A stretch of 64,000 nucleotides of DNA from Pogonophryne albipinna (lineage: Eukaryota > Chordata > Actinopteri > Perciformes > Artedidraconidae), in contig CM053256.1 of assembly GCA_028583405.1 (NCBI GenBank), positions 27,562,213-27,626,212 on the forward strand, given 5' to 3'. Positions 40,402 through 52,235 of this stretch are shown here, piece after piece. How positions within the stretch are numbered: the first letter of the stretch is position 1; the number at the start of each line of letters is the position of its first letter. The position numbers and the translations under genes were made by a program. A model generated the notes under the pieces. It made no database searches and was not told where the DNA came from. It saw nothing but the letters and a program-made list of their open reading frames with translations.

Positions 40402-41900
40402 CACTGACAGAGGGACTCAGAGCCTGAGCTGGTTAGCTTTCCTTAGTCTGGATCCTGTTAGCCTGATTTCCCATCATACTGATCCCCCTCAGCAAGCCGA
40501 TGCTTTAGAGCTACATTGTTGCTATACTTCCCCCCAAGCATTGATAACAAGTCCATTTCTAAATGTCTCATTCAAAGATTGTAATGTCATTATTTACAAG
40601 ATTGAACCGCACATTCACATAATTACTGCAGCGCCTGTTTGAATGGTAAGTGATGCAATTATGAAGACGCTTTAAGTCTTAACAAGTCTTCCAAATAAAA
40701 GGACGATGTATTTCATATATATAGTTCCAGAGCACTTGCTAAGAAATGATGCTGTTGTTTCTGAGTGGACAGTCTCAACAATGTAGGTAAACTGTAGATG
40801 TAAACAAGGACATCTGAATATATTGGAGCAGCATTTCTCCATGCTGAGCCAGCTGTCAGGCAAACAGAAAGGGAAGCAGTATACAGTGTAGCAACACTGT
40901 AGTGAAGCTAATAGCCCTTATGTTTGAAAGGATGGGGGGAGTAAGACATTGCATTGGTCTCAGCTTATTGCAAAAACAAACAACACTTTGGTCAAAACCG
41001 ATCAGTATGATGGAAGAAAATGGAAAACAGGGCTGGGTATAAAATGTCTGGAGTTGTGCTTTAACATCCGCCCCAGTGTGTGTAACCGTTTGCACTATAA
41101 GAGATGGGCCTTTGTGAGGAGGGGGGTTTGGTGTTCATGCAGCGATGCAGAGCACAGGTTAGCCCTGAAATAAAGAATGTCATTTGAACTTCACCGAAAA
41201 ATATGCAAAGCCATTCTATGGATGTTTCTTTTCTCTCCGTGTCGGTAAATACAGTTCAGAAAACACCGGTAATGACTCTCATGACTGTACGCTGGAAGCC
41301 ATGGATACTGAACGTGTTGTTGGAAAGGTTTTAAAGGGCAAGTCTGATGCTTTGATATTTGATATCTGATTGGCAAGACAATAATTACACGATTACGTCC
41401 TATATCATTCGTTTTTGTAACCAGAAAGTATCTTCCAAGGACAAAAGACATGGGACATATTGTGTTATTTGAGTGATTGTAAGAAGACCATATGCAAGTA
41501 ACCCGTTGGAATGGCAGCTCAGGCTGATCCCTGAAGCAACTGTTAATAATGGTTACGTGGGAATCTTTATACAACAGGATTTAAGTTTCATCTTGGGATC
41601 TTTTCTCTTTATTTCTTCACTCCTTAGATAAACCTATATTTATACAAGTTTGGATTTTGTTTTGAATGTTCACAGCCTGAAATGTGCTCCATCCAGTTAT
41701 TTATGGTGTAAATATGCTCAGAAAGGAGAATCCCACCACATTTAAGCACATGGGCAGAAACTGTATTTATTGAGTAAATGATTCTTTATGATTTTGAAAT
41801 ATAGCTGCAATCAAATCCAGTCTGCTTCTATATTGAGTGTGTTTTGACTGAAGCTAATTTTAAAAGAGGACAAAATAAAAAACGTTTTTGCAGAGATGGC
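40402..41900 (+). other. sim1: sim1 3' UTR (extent inferred)
   Basis: No gene is seen after the stop. Poly(A) signals occur at 40694-40699 (AATAAA), 41169-41174 (GAAATAAAG context) and 41874-41879 (AAAATAAAAAACG, followed by GCTTGTGTTTTTATGTCC). The last has the best downstream G/U-rich element, so a 3' UTR of up to about 1.5 kb is possible. Confidence 0.5.
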
Positions 41901-42865
41901 TTGTGTTTTTATGTCCAATGTTTTTCAATGAACCGTTCAGACACACACGATCACATGTCATCAGACGGTATGTCAAACAAAGAGAGTCATTGACAAATGA
42001 ACATACACACATTTGTGGTTTTTGGATATTAAACACATCAGACACTCAAGAATAAACTCACAATTCCGAAATAATATTTCATGTGTTTCACAAGCATACC
42101 ACACGTGCTTTGATGAAACAGACTTTAATGTACCACACATCTAACATATTTTATGCATGAGTATATTTTACATTTAATATTAAATAAAACATTTGACTTC
42201 TAATGAATGTACACAATGCAATGATTTCTTAAACAGACGTTGTTCCTTTTGTAACTAAAAATCATCTCACGTTCATCAGCAGGAAATTCCCACTTGCCTT
42301 TTTGTAAAAGAGCTGTATAGATTTCCATTAGAGCACTCTGGTTATGATTCAATTTGATGAATTTCAGATATCTCTTTTTAGCTGTCAGCACACTCAGAGT
42401 TGCACAGGTGACGTGTGGCTGCACTGGCAAATAAAGAGCGCTGATTGAAAGCAATACGGCGAAATCTCCAATTAAGCCTGTGGACCTGCGGGGGTGTGGA
42501 GGTCACCGCTCCGCTCTGCAGCCTGATGGAAGTTCACTGTTTGCTTTATCCTCTCAGGCCTCAGTCATTTTACCTCCACACTGAAAGCCTCTCATCCTGC
42601 AGTTATTCCTCACTTTAGCTCCTTCAGCAGCTCCGGTCCACTCCAACAGCTTTTTCACTCACTGTCAACGAGGCTGGTGTAACTCTGCCCATTAGGAACA
42701 AACACTGTTGCTTAGAAACCAGCAAGGAAGCAAGAAGCAATGTCAACAGCAAGGATGAGAGCTCAGGTGTTAGGGAAGCATAATGTTGCCTAGATATCAG
42801 CCTTTATTTGTGAAAAAATAAATGGCTCTATCATTCCCATCTAAAATGTATAAATGTACAGTGAG
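41901..42865. other. intergenic downstream of sim1, nothing recognised
   Basis: No gene and no clear repeat on either strand. 42470-42670 is less AT-rich than its surroundings and free of repeats. Confidence 0.45.
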
Positions 42866-43205
42866 ATTGGTTTGTACACACCTTCTCATTTGAAAGGTTT
42901 TTAGTTATTTTAATTATTTTGAACATTATTGATTAATAATAGACATCAAATCTATATAAGAAAACATATGGAATTAACTAGTAAACAAAAAAGTGTCGAA
43001 AAATCCAGAATATGATTTATATTTTTAGATTCTTCAAATTAGTCCCCTTTTGCCTTTCCTTCACTCTGTGGTCCAACTGATCCCAGACCATCTCAATTTG
43101 GTTGAGGTCGGTGATTTTGGAGGCCAGGTCATCTGACGCAGCTCTCCATCACTTTCCTTCTTCGTCAAATAGCCCTCACATAGCCTGGAGCTGTGTCTGG
43201 GCTCG
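42866..43205 (-). pseudogene. Tc1-like transposase 3' fragment, minus strand
   Basis: Minus-strand reading gives DPKHSSRLCEGYLTKKESDG and MTWPPKSP, then a frameshifted copy of DLNxIEMVWDQL, the second and third catalytic segments of a Tc1 (Tdr1-like) transposase. After it comes the typical tail toward an end of the type GAGAAGGTGTGTACAAAC. The 5' half is missing; the break falls at about 43205, where hAT sequence begins. Confidence 0.7.
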
Positions 43206-43761
43206 TTGCCACCTCCACTTTCCACTACTTCAGACACTTAAAAGGGGCTGTCCGCGCAGCACAGCCTCAGCACCGCTGAAATATGCCAATACATCAGCGG
43301 GCTGGAGGCGGAGTTCACAACCCGATTTCGGGAATTTCAGAAGTATGGACCCATGTTCTCTTTTTTGATGAAACCAGATGACTTTGATGGACATGAACTG
43401 GATTTATCTCTGATGGACTGGCTGGATACAGATGACATGGAAATGCAGCTGATTGAGCTGAAGACTTCAACACTGCCGAGCTACGCAAACAGCTGGAAAA
43501 CACAGCAGGGCGTGATCACGGGACGTACATCTTCACCTGCTGTCTCAGGAACATCGCAATGGCTTTGATGACAGTCTTCGGTTCAACATACCTCTGTGAG
43601 CAGATATTTTCGCACATGAAGAGCGTGCTCAGCCCCTCCCGCAGTCATTTGACAACTGAGCAACTTAAAGTGACCAAATGCGAGCCCCAGATAATGGAGC
43701 TCAGCAAAGGAAGGCAGGGCCAGGGATCACATTGACTGGTAGGCATCTGTGTTGGGAACTA

Positions 43762-45361
43762 CAGTGGGGCAAATTTAGTCAGCCACCAATTGTGCAAGTT
43801 CTCCCACTTAAAAAGATGAGAGAGGCTTGTAATTTTCATCCTAGGTACACTTCAACTATGAGAGACAGAATGGGGGGAAAGAATCCAGGAAATCACATTG
43901 TAGGATTTTTAATGAATGAATTGGTAAATTCCTCGGTAAAATAAGTATTTGGTCACCTACAAACAAACAAGATTTCTGGCTCTCACAGACCTGTAACTTC
44001 TTCTTTAAGAGCCTCCTCTGTCCTCCACTTGTTAACTGTATTAATGGAACCTGTTTGAACTCGTTATCAGTATAAAAGACACCTGTCCACAACCTCAAAC
44101 AGTCACACTCCAAACTCCACTATGGCCAAGACCAAAGAGCTGTCAAAGGACACCAGAAACAAAATTGTAGACCTGCACCAGGCTGGGAAGACTGAATCTG
44201 TAATAGGTAAGCAGCTTGGTGTGAAGAAATCAACTGTGGGAGCAATTATTAGAAAATGGAAGACATACAAGACCACTGATAATCTCCCTCGATCTGGGAC
44301 TCCACGCAAGATCTCACCCCGTGGGGTCAAAATGATCACAAGAACGGTGAGCAAAAATCCCAGAACCACACGGGGGGACCTAGTCAATGACCTGCAGAGA
44401 GATGGGACCAAAGTAACAAAGGCTACCATCAGTAACACACTACGCCGCCAGGGACTCAAATCCTGCAGTGCCAGACGTGTCCCCCTGCTTAAGCCAGTAC
44501 ATGTCCAGGCCCGTCTGAAGTTTGCTAGAGAGCATTTAGATGATCCAGAAGAGGATTGGGAGAATGTTATATGGTCAGATAAAACCAAAATAGAACTTTT
44601 TGGTAAAAACTCAACTAGACGTGTTTGGAGGAGAAAGAATGCTGAGTTGCATCCAAAGAACACCATACCTACTGTGAAACATGGGGGTGGAAACATCATG
44701 CTTTGGGGCTGTTTTTCTGCAAAGGGACCAGGACGACTGATCCGTGTAAAGGAAAGAATGAATGGGGCCATGTATCCTGAGATTTTGAGTGACAACCTCC
44801 TTCCATCAGCAAGGGCATTGAAGATGAAACGTGGCTGGGTCTTTCAGCATGACAATGATCCCAAACACACCGCCCGGGCAACGAAGGAGTGGCTTCGTAA
44901 GAAGCATTTCAAGGTCCTGGAGTGGCCTAGCCAGTCTCCAGACCTCAACCCCATAGAAAATATTTGGAGGGAGTTGAATGTCCGTGTTGCCCAGCGACAG
45001 CCCCAAAACATCATTGCTCTAGAGGAGATCTGCATGGAGGAATGGACCAAAAATACCAGCAACAGTATGTGAAAACCTTGTGAAGACTTACAGAAAACGT
45101 TTGACCTCTGTCATTGCCAACAAAGGGTATATAACAAAGTATTGAGATGAACTTTTGTTATTGACCAAATACTTATTTTCCACCATAATTTGCAAATAAA
45201 TTCTTTAAAAATCAGACAATGTGATTTTCTGGATTTTTTTTTCTCATTCTGTCTCTCATAGTTGAGGTATACCTAGGATGACAATTACAGGCCTCTCTCA
45301 TCTTTTTAAGTGGGAGAACTTGCACAATTGGTGGCTGACTAAATACTTTTTTGCCCCACTG
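43762..45361 (+). mobile_element. Tc1/mariner element, both ends present
   Basis: 1600 bp. Ends read CAGTGGGGCAAA...; TA flanks both sides (43760-43761, 45362-45363). The terminal repeats are about 110 bp and highly similar (AGTCAGCCACCAATTGTGCA and CTCCCACTTAAAAAGATGAG in both). The left end lacks 6 bp (AAAGTA) present in the right. It is one of the better preserved elements in the window. Confidence 0.93.
44122..45072 (+). pseudogene. Tc1-like transposase, frameshifted near its C-terminus
   Basis: Cut-and-paste DNA transposase that acts at the element's terminal repeats. The 316-codon frame starts [13 protein letters not shown], with paired HTH/PRS-type DNA-binding segments in residues 1-110 and a DDE (DD34E) catalytic domain: D153 in [12 protein letters not shown]244 in [12 protein letters not shown]279 in PIENIWREL, the last two 34 residues apart. 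[13 protein letters not shown] (188-199) is present. After EEWTK the frame changes: an A run at 45049-45053 has five A where the family codon pattern predicts four. The normal last ~30 residues lie in the neighbouring frame up to about 45147. Catalytic residues are all kept. Confidence 0.9.
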
Positions 45362-45479
45362 TATATGTGTGGATGAGACCTGGGGAAACAATGATCATCT
45401 TAATGTGGATTTGGCACAATGATTACATTTTAATGGCACTTCATATGAAAAAGCTTGCTGACCCCTGGTGTGGAAGAAC

Positions 45480-46150
45480 CAAACACAGCCACACCAGCCC
45501 CTCCTCCTCATGCTGTCCCCAGCCTGGTCACACACTGATGTGGGATGGCATCCCGTTTAACCAGTATTGGTCTCAAGTCAGTTAACGTGGTTGTGTTGGA
45601 CACTCTGGCACGGACAGCACGCCCAAGCTGATCCCACAAGTGTTCAATGGGGTTGAGGTCTGCAGGCAGGCCATCCCATCCTCTCCACTCCCAAACTCTG
45701 GAGGAACTCTCTGATAATCCTCGCTCTGTGGGGGTGAGCTTTGTCCTTTTTGGAGGATTGAGTTCGGTCCCAGACTGATATGGGATATGGGATTGCCATT
45801 GGTTGCAGAATTTCCTCTCGATATCTTTCTGCATTGAGATTGCCTCCAATGATGAGAAGCCTGGTTTTTCCAGTGAGGGAGATGCCACCCTACGCCATCA
45901 CACTGCCTCCACAAAAAGATGTTACATGTCTCTGCGTCTTCTCCACACTGTGACCCTACAATGCAAGTGCCGTAGGCAGAATCTGGATTCATCGCTGAAC
46001 ATTCCTCCACATGTTGAGGTTCCAGTGCAAGAGGGCCTGATGGTGAAGGGCAGTCATGGCAGGCTCCTGGCAGCACTACGAGACTGTAGATTGGCTGCTG
46101 TTTGGCATTGGCAGAGGAGATTTGGCACTGGAGAACACTCATTAACACCC
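45480..46150 (-). pseudogene. degenerate Tc1-like transposase, minus strand
   Basis: Minus-strand fragments in shifting frames: SHISLGPNSILQ, then PADLNPIEHLWDQLGRAVRA, RVSNTTTLTDLRPILV and CVTRLGTA. These correspond to the last catalytic segment and C-terminus of a second Tc1-like family. The 5' part (FLWRQCDGV and so on) is scrambled by frameshifts. No terminal repeats identified. Confidence 0.6.
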
Positions 46151-46199
46151 TTTAATGAAGCAAACTAATGCCTTAACTCACTCAAACAGTTGTTTACTT

Positions 46200-47873
46200 A
46201 TTAAGGTGAAACGAATGTGCGTAGAGTTTTAAAGGATGCAGATAGTCTCACCTTGATTCTGGCGCATTGCTTATCGTTTTATACTGTAGATCTATTCTCA
46301 TCCGCCATCTTTGTTTGTGACGTAAAAAATGTGTAAGAGTCACGTTTCTGAATCGGACACTCTGATGCAGTCACAGCCAATCGGAGTCTGATTCAGAGGG
46401 TTGCCTGTCAGTTCCGTTGTTATGTGTACTGAAACGAGAGCCGATATAATTCCACGCGCGAAAACAAAATAAAAAATGGAATACGTTATTTTAGTGTCTT
46501 AATAGTAGACTGAGGTATGAAGGGTTAACGTTACATCTTAGGATAATTTGTAGTCATGTTCTGTATACATACGGGTATATATATAAGGGTATACTTAGTG
46601 TGGTTACTCCATGTTTACTAGCTATAACATTAACGTTACATCACTCTTTTTCACTTCTTACTCAGTCAGCCAGAGTGCAGATATCACCATTAGATTCACA
46701 AACCTGAAACATCATCCATTTCTTCACTGCTGGTGATGACATTGTTGTCAGCTCCTGATACTGCTGCTGCTGCAGCTTGGGCGCCTGCTTCAATGACAAT
46801 AACTTTCTAATATCCATAACTGTATAGGCTATTATCTTAAAACTCGTCAGGCACTAGGAAGGATCACGTCTACTTCAGGGCAGGCTACGCAGTACGCAGG
46901 CTAATGTCCCGCAGCGGATGCCTCTCTGGTGGACTCCGGTACTGCACATTACTCCTGAGACGTTTTCAAACGTCAAATTTTTTTTTAAGAAAAACATCCG
47001 GGGCTTTTCAGAAAACATCCGGGGCTTGAGCCCAAGTAGCCACCCCCTAGCGCCGCCACTGGTTAGGACTGTACACTAAAGCTATTTGCAAAGCTGAGCA
47101 TTTAACAAAGGACTTTATGTCTTGTTAGGGCTTCAGTAACACGATAAAGAGCGATCTCTGTGAGAGGAGCACAAACACTTGAGCCTGAGGGCTGCTGCTC
47201 TCTTTTAGTCCACATTTACCACAACGCTTGGTAACAACGATTGGTGTTCTAATTGGATTAACTTGTCTGAGTGTTTCCTGATAAAAGTCTTCCCCCTTAG
47301 TGCACACCACCCTCCACCTCTAGGCACTTGGAGGTAGCAGTGCATGTCTAATGGTGGCTCCACGAGGTTAACTTCTGCACTCATTTGTTTTGTGAGCTTT
47401 TCTCCGTGGCTTTCCATTCATGTTCGCACATCAGGACATCTCACTGACAAATCATTTACAGATGTTCTCAGCAGAGCCACCTAACAAGCATGTAACAGCA
47501 GCCCGGGCTCAGGGAACTCTGTCAAATGAGCATGATGTCGTAAAATGCAAACACTGTGTGAAATAGGTTTCCCCAGCAGGACCGGATTACACAGTCAGGC
47601 AGCAGTTTCACTTCCAAATAACAAGGCGAGAGTGAGTCTGACGGGGGAGATACGTCTGTGGTGACCTGAGTTCAACCCCCGACTGAAGCAGACACTCTGA
47701 GTTATCGTTTTTAGCAAACATCTTTCTCATTTAACCATGACCCAAACCAATTTCACAAAAACTACACTCAAAATGTAATGTGATTGGGTTTATTGCTCTC
47801 TGGTTGCTTTTATCTATATCAAATACATCAGAAAAGCAAGTTTTAGTATTGAGGTACTAAAAACTTAGTATTA
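46200..47873. other. no gene; possible hAT end at 47045-47062
   Basis: No credible coding sequence. ACATCCGGGGCTTTTCAGAA is partly duplicated at 46995-47025, and CCCCTAGCGCCGCCACTGG (47044-47062) looks like a hAT terminus of the CCAGTGGCGGCGCTAGGGG kind; its partner end was not located. 47070-47870 shows nothing recognisable. Confidence 0.35.
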
Positions 47874-48827
47874 CAGTTTTTTTCCATTGCTTACACACAT
47901 TTTTTAAAACATGGCTCACTTCTCACTTTCTCAAAACCACAAACCCAAAGTGCAAAACACCTCATATGTCCTACAGAGTGAAGCACTGCACTCAAAACGA
48001 CATAAACACTTAACAAAACCCAACTTGTGCACCAAATTGAACACACTTCATTCACATTAGCAGACTCTTTGGCATCTCATCTTTTATGGTCTTTGTTCTG
48101 TGTGCACTACAGAAATGTGTGCAGAAACCCCAATATTATGTTGAAACAAAACATTTTTATTTTACTCCACAACTAATCAGCTCAACGTGCATGCACAGCA
48201 AATACAGTTACAGTTGTGTGTACAACAAATATGCTCACTATCAAATACAGTAAATGGAAAAGAAAATGTTGAGGAAAACATTTAAAATGTGTTTTTTCCC
48301 CAAAACACAGGAAAGAAAAAAACGTAGGCTGCATTTCCCCACGTGGGTCAGGTCAGATCATCACATAACATCTTCCCTGGCTAGACATGGAGGGATGAAT
48401 CAAACCCTTGATTGTTGTTTCCAGCCCTGGACAGCTCCACATCACATCATCACACTCCTCCTCCACTGGCTGCAGAACAGGGCTGACGGTCTCACAGCTT
48501 CAACCGCTATGCTGCGAAGAAGTCTCTATTCGTCCTGGCTCGACCTATTCCTCTTGCTGCTCTGTTGGTTTTCAATGTTGTTGTAAAAAGTTCTTACGTG
48601 TAGTCTTTTTCTAGTGCTTACATCCTGAAGTGAATATGTCAGATGTATGTGTCTTACTTAGAGAACCGTGTGCAGTGTCTTGCAAAAAGTGCCAAGTTGA
48701 ATTGCAAATTGGGTGCAAAGCTGAAAATGTGTTTAGAGATAAGAGATAAGGTTTTGCTCTTTAAGTGTCAGGTTAAATAATGGTGCTTTATGTGTCATTT
48801 TAGTGTGTTAGCAACTTAAAAAAACTG
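47874..48827. mobile_element. Tc1/mariner-type non-autonomous element, 954 bp
   Basis: Left end CAGTTTTTTTCCATTGCTTACACAC; right end is the complement of CAGTTTTTTTAAGTTGCTAACACAC; TA on both sides (47872-47873, 48828-48829). The middle has a 110-codon frame (48254-48586) without recognised domains, and may be a remnant of transposase read on the wrong strand. Confidence 0.75.
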
Positions 48828-49051
48828 TAGTGTGTAATCTGGTAACAATTCACAGTTTGGTACAAACAATACTAGTAGTATCCAAAGAAGTAGTAGAGAA
48901 CAGACAGGGACAACCTGATTATGTTTCAATCTCTCACAGCTCATAGAAATGTCACTCATATAAATGTCACTCATAGAAATGTCATTCATATAAATGTCAC
49001 TCCCACCTGTCGAGTACGGCTGTACTGAGGTGTTTTTCCCCCGGAGACGTC

Positions 49052-49195
49052 GCGAAGAGACGGAGCGGCTCCACCTGTTGCTGCCTGCGATCTGCGATCT
49101 ACGGAGGCCTGCTCGTTGCGAAGAGATGGAGCGGCTCCACCTGTTGCTGCCTGCGATCTGCGATCTGCGATCTACGGAGGCCTGCTCCCACCTGT
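49052..49195 (+). repeat. tandem repeat in LINE 5' region
   Basis: A 66-bp unit starting GCGAAGAGA(C/T)GGAGCGGCTC occurs at 49052 and 49118. The second copy has an extra GCGATCT (three GCGATCT-like units against two). A related CACCTGT(C/A)GAGTACGGCTG block precedes and follows. Tandem units at the 5' end of LINEs often carry promoter activity; that is an inference here. Confidence 0.8.
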
Positions 49196-49784
49196 AGAGT
49201 ACGGCTGCACTGGAGAGGTTTTTACCCCGGAGTAGTCGCGGAGAGGCGGAGTGGATCCACGCTTCGGGCTTGGCCTGCTTCCACCGGGCGTGTGCTGCTG
49301 TGCGGAGGAGGATTTTACCACGGCTGGGGCCTGCTTTCCACCTGTCCTGGTTCTGCTGTTGCGGAGGCCTGCTTTCACCCCGGGGATACCACATAGAGAC
49401 CGGAGCGCTTCCACGCTGCTGTTTACGCCTGTCCTTTGCTGCTGTGCTGATTTTGCTCCAGGAACATCGCGGATACTGTGTGCTGGTCTGGGAAAATGGC
49501 CCATATCGGGATTCTGCTGTGCCTGTTAACTGTTTTGGACTATGAGAAGATCTCTAGTCATTCTGAGAAGTCTACTGGATTCAGGTCTGTTCTGCCACCC
49601 GCAGTGGGCATCCCCTGCAAAGGTTTGGATGTGTTGCTCAAACAATTACCGGTTGCCTTGTCACAGACAATCTGCTCGACAAAATATGTTTGTCTTTTTT
49701 GTTTTCCTGCGATGATGGTTCTTCAGGACTGCTTCTTAAGCTCAAATAACACTCTCGCAGACTTTTCCAGTGTTAATAAATTAG

Positions 49785-50783
49785 ATGACAATGTATGTGT
49801 GTCGTTTAAGAGGAAAAGATGCCTTTTTTTTGTTGTTGTTATTACTGTCAGGAAATGTGCAACCTAACCCTGGTCCGCCCAGTAGTAGTAGTCAGATCAC
49901 TACTCCTGCTGATTTTAAAGCTAGGTCTAGGTTGGGTTTCATCCACTTGAATGTGCGCAGTCTGTTAGGTAAACTAGATTTTGTCCGCATTTGGGCGAGC
50001 TCGACTGACGCTGACGTCATTGTTTTATCAGAAACATGGCTAAATAAATCTATTTTGGCCTCTGACATTGCCTTAAATGGTTATAATGTGTATCGTTCCG
50101 ACCGGCCTAATAAAGGTGGTGGCGTTGCCATTTATGTTAAGAATAAGTTCAGTGTAACCACATTAGTTTCCAAATCTATCAGTAAGCAATTCAAATGTTT
50201 AGCCTTAAATATAGAAGTGGCAAAGGGGCAACAGGTCATGGTGGTGGGCTGTTACAGACCCCCCTCAGCTGGCAAGGACTCCTTGTCTTCGCCAGCAAAT
50301 CTTTTATCGCAACTAGACTACAAGGAAATAGTGCTACTTGGAGATTTTAACTGGGACTGGTTAACTGCAGTGTCAGAGGATTTTAAAAACCTTTGTATCT
50401 CTTTGAATGTTACTCAGATTGTTGAACGCCCTACTCGCCCTAACATTAAGTCCCCTAATAAATCCTCCCTAATTGATCTCATTTTAACTAATGCTCCCTA
50501 TAAATACTTATCTGTGGGAGTATTTGCGAATGATCTGAGTGATCACTGTGTTGTAGCCACAATTAGGGACACTAAGGTCCAAAAGGTTAAACCTCGTATT
50601 ATTATTAAGAGAGACATAAAACATTTTGTGGAGCAGGGTTTTGTTCATGATCTGTTTGGGTTTGATTGGGGAAAAATCGATCTGTGTGCTGATGTAGAAA
50701 CTGCATGGTCTTATTTTTATCTTGGTTTTATGGAGATCATTGATAGACATGCACCCCTGCGTACATTTAGAGTAAAGGGATGA
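49785..50783 (+). pseudogene. LINE ORF2 N-terminus: 2A-like leader plus AP endonuclease
   Basis: A 332-codon frame, part of a longer ORF2. Residues 13-22 are hydrophobic (AFFLLLLLLSG), followed by NVQPNPGP (24-31), a 2A-like motif ending in NPGP. Then an apurinic-type endonuclease: FIHLNVRSLLGKLD, VLSETWLN (catalytic Glu), VVGCYRPPS, VLLGDFNWDW (catalytic Asp/Asn), SLIDLILTN and LSDHCVV (catalytic His). It nicks target DNA to prime reverse transcription. An in-frame TGA (50781-50783) ends it, yet the same frame stays open beyond (DNPWFSAELSSLLHERNKAW), so the stop is a mutation. Confidence 0.85.
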
Positions 50784-52235
50784 GACAATCCTTGGTTTTC
50801 TGCTGAACTGTCTAGTCTCCTTCATGAGAGAAACAAGGCCTGGGCAAAGGCTAGGCAATCAGGCTCAGAGGTAGAATGGCTGCGTTTTAGGCAGCTAAGG
50901 AATAGCTTCACTTCAAATGTCAAAAGTGCAAAGTCGAAGTACTATTTGTCAGTTACCACAGAAAACCTAAATAATCCTAGGAAATTTTGGAAAGCCATAA
51001 AATCGATATCCACCGGTGAGATCCGTAATGAGCTACCTCCGTGCCTTACCACAGCATCTGGCATTATATCGGATAAGCAGTGATAAGCAGAGTTGTGCAG
51101 CTCTATTTATTGACCTTTCCAAAGCATTTGACACCGTCGATCATCGCATCTTAAAGCAGAGGCTACTCAGTATTGGCATATCCAGCCATGCAGTGGGGTG
51201 GTTTGTGAACTACCTCTCTGAAAGGTCCCAATGTGTTCACTTTGATGGGCTGTCTTCTGAGTGGTTAAACATTGCTAATGGTGTTCCTCAAGGTTCTGTT
51301 TTAGGTCCACTTTTATTCTCTATCTATATATATCAACAGTTTAGGTGAAAATGTGGATGAAGCTACTTTACATTTGTATGCAGATGATACCGTGATGTAC
51401 TGTGCAGGTCCCTCCATTAAGGAGGCTGGTGTTAAATTACAGGCTGTTTTTAACATTGTTCAGACTCAGCTCTCTGAGCTTAAGCTTCTTTTAAATGTTG
51501 ACAAAACCAAGGTAATGCTCTTTTCTAAAGCTAAAAAGACTACAGACACTGCTTTGGATATTGTTACTATGCAAGGACAAGTACTCAAAGTGGTTACCTG
51601 TTATAAATACCTCGGTATCTGGCTTGATGATTGTCTTACTTTTAAACTTCAGGTCAATAATCTGCTTAAAAAGCTGAGGGTTAGGCTAGGTTTCTTTTTC
51701 AGAAAAAAGTCCTGTTTCTCACTTGAGGCCAGGAAAAGGCTAGTCACTGTGACCTTTTGACCTGTGCTGGACTATGGTGATTTGATCTATATGAATGCAC
51801 CTGCCCATTGCCTGGAAAAGTTAGATGCCGCCTATCACAGCACACTGAGATTTGTTACTAACTGTAAAGCACTTACTCATCACTGTACCCTGTATGCCAA
51901 GACAGGTCTGCCTTCACTAACTGTACGGAGGCTCAGTCATTGGTACATGTTCATCTATAAAGCCATGTTGGGTAAACTACCTTTTTTATATCTGCTCTCT
52001 GATCTCTCGACAAATTGAAAGTACGTATTGCCTGAGATCTCATGATGTGGTTTTATTCAATGTGCCAAGTGCTAAGACTGTCTTAGGGAAGAAAGCTTTT
52101 AGTTGTGCAGCTCCACTAAATTGGAACAGTCTGCAAACATGTTTAAAACTGCGCACTTTGGTTCCCCTGCATCACTTTAAAACTCGGCTGGGTGACATGC
52201 TGTTTGATACTCATGGTACCTGTCACTGTAAATAG
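50784..52235 (+). pseudogene. LINE reverse transcriptase, broken
   Basis: After the stop the reading goes on to about 51080, where it jumps to LFIDLSKAFDTVDH (motif A), missing the fingers region that precedes it in relatives. GVPQGSVLGPLLF (motif B) follows. A frameshift near 51340 in a TATATA run comes before YADDTVMY (motif C, 51371). Then NVDKTKVMLFS, CYKYLGIWLDD, a second in-frame TGA (51758-51760), LDYGDLIYMNAP, and a last frameshift near 52018 before APLNWNSLQ and the stop at about 52235. Confidence 0.85.

Larger units (their letters stand above)
43206..45471 (+). mobile_element. hAT element 3' part, split by a Tc1 insertion
   Basis: 43280-43690 encodes a broken hAT transposase C-terminus: YISGLEAEFTTRFREFQKYG, LDLSLMDWLDTDDMEMQLIE, then in another frame FGSTYLCEQIFSHMKSVLSP and SRSHLTTEQLKVTK, the hAT dimerisation segment. 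The Tc1 element occupies 43762-45361; hAT sequence resumes and seems to end at GCTTGCTGACCCCTGG near 45471, complementary to a CAGGGGTCAGC-type hAT terminus. At least one frameshift (near 43500) and a deletion are present. Confidence 0.65.

Noticed and set aside
45367..45585. Small frame after the Tc1 right end
   Set aside because: It spans the Tc1/hAT junction and has no recognisable domain.
47205..47417. Minus-strand frames 47125-47417
   Set aside because: Short, no domains, and no exon signals around them.
49478..49867. Separate LINE ORF1 (129 codons)
   Set aside because: It overlaps the ORF2 leader in another frame and lacks the zinc-knuckle, coiled-coil or RRM features expected for an ORF1 protein; may be a relic but cannot be supported.
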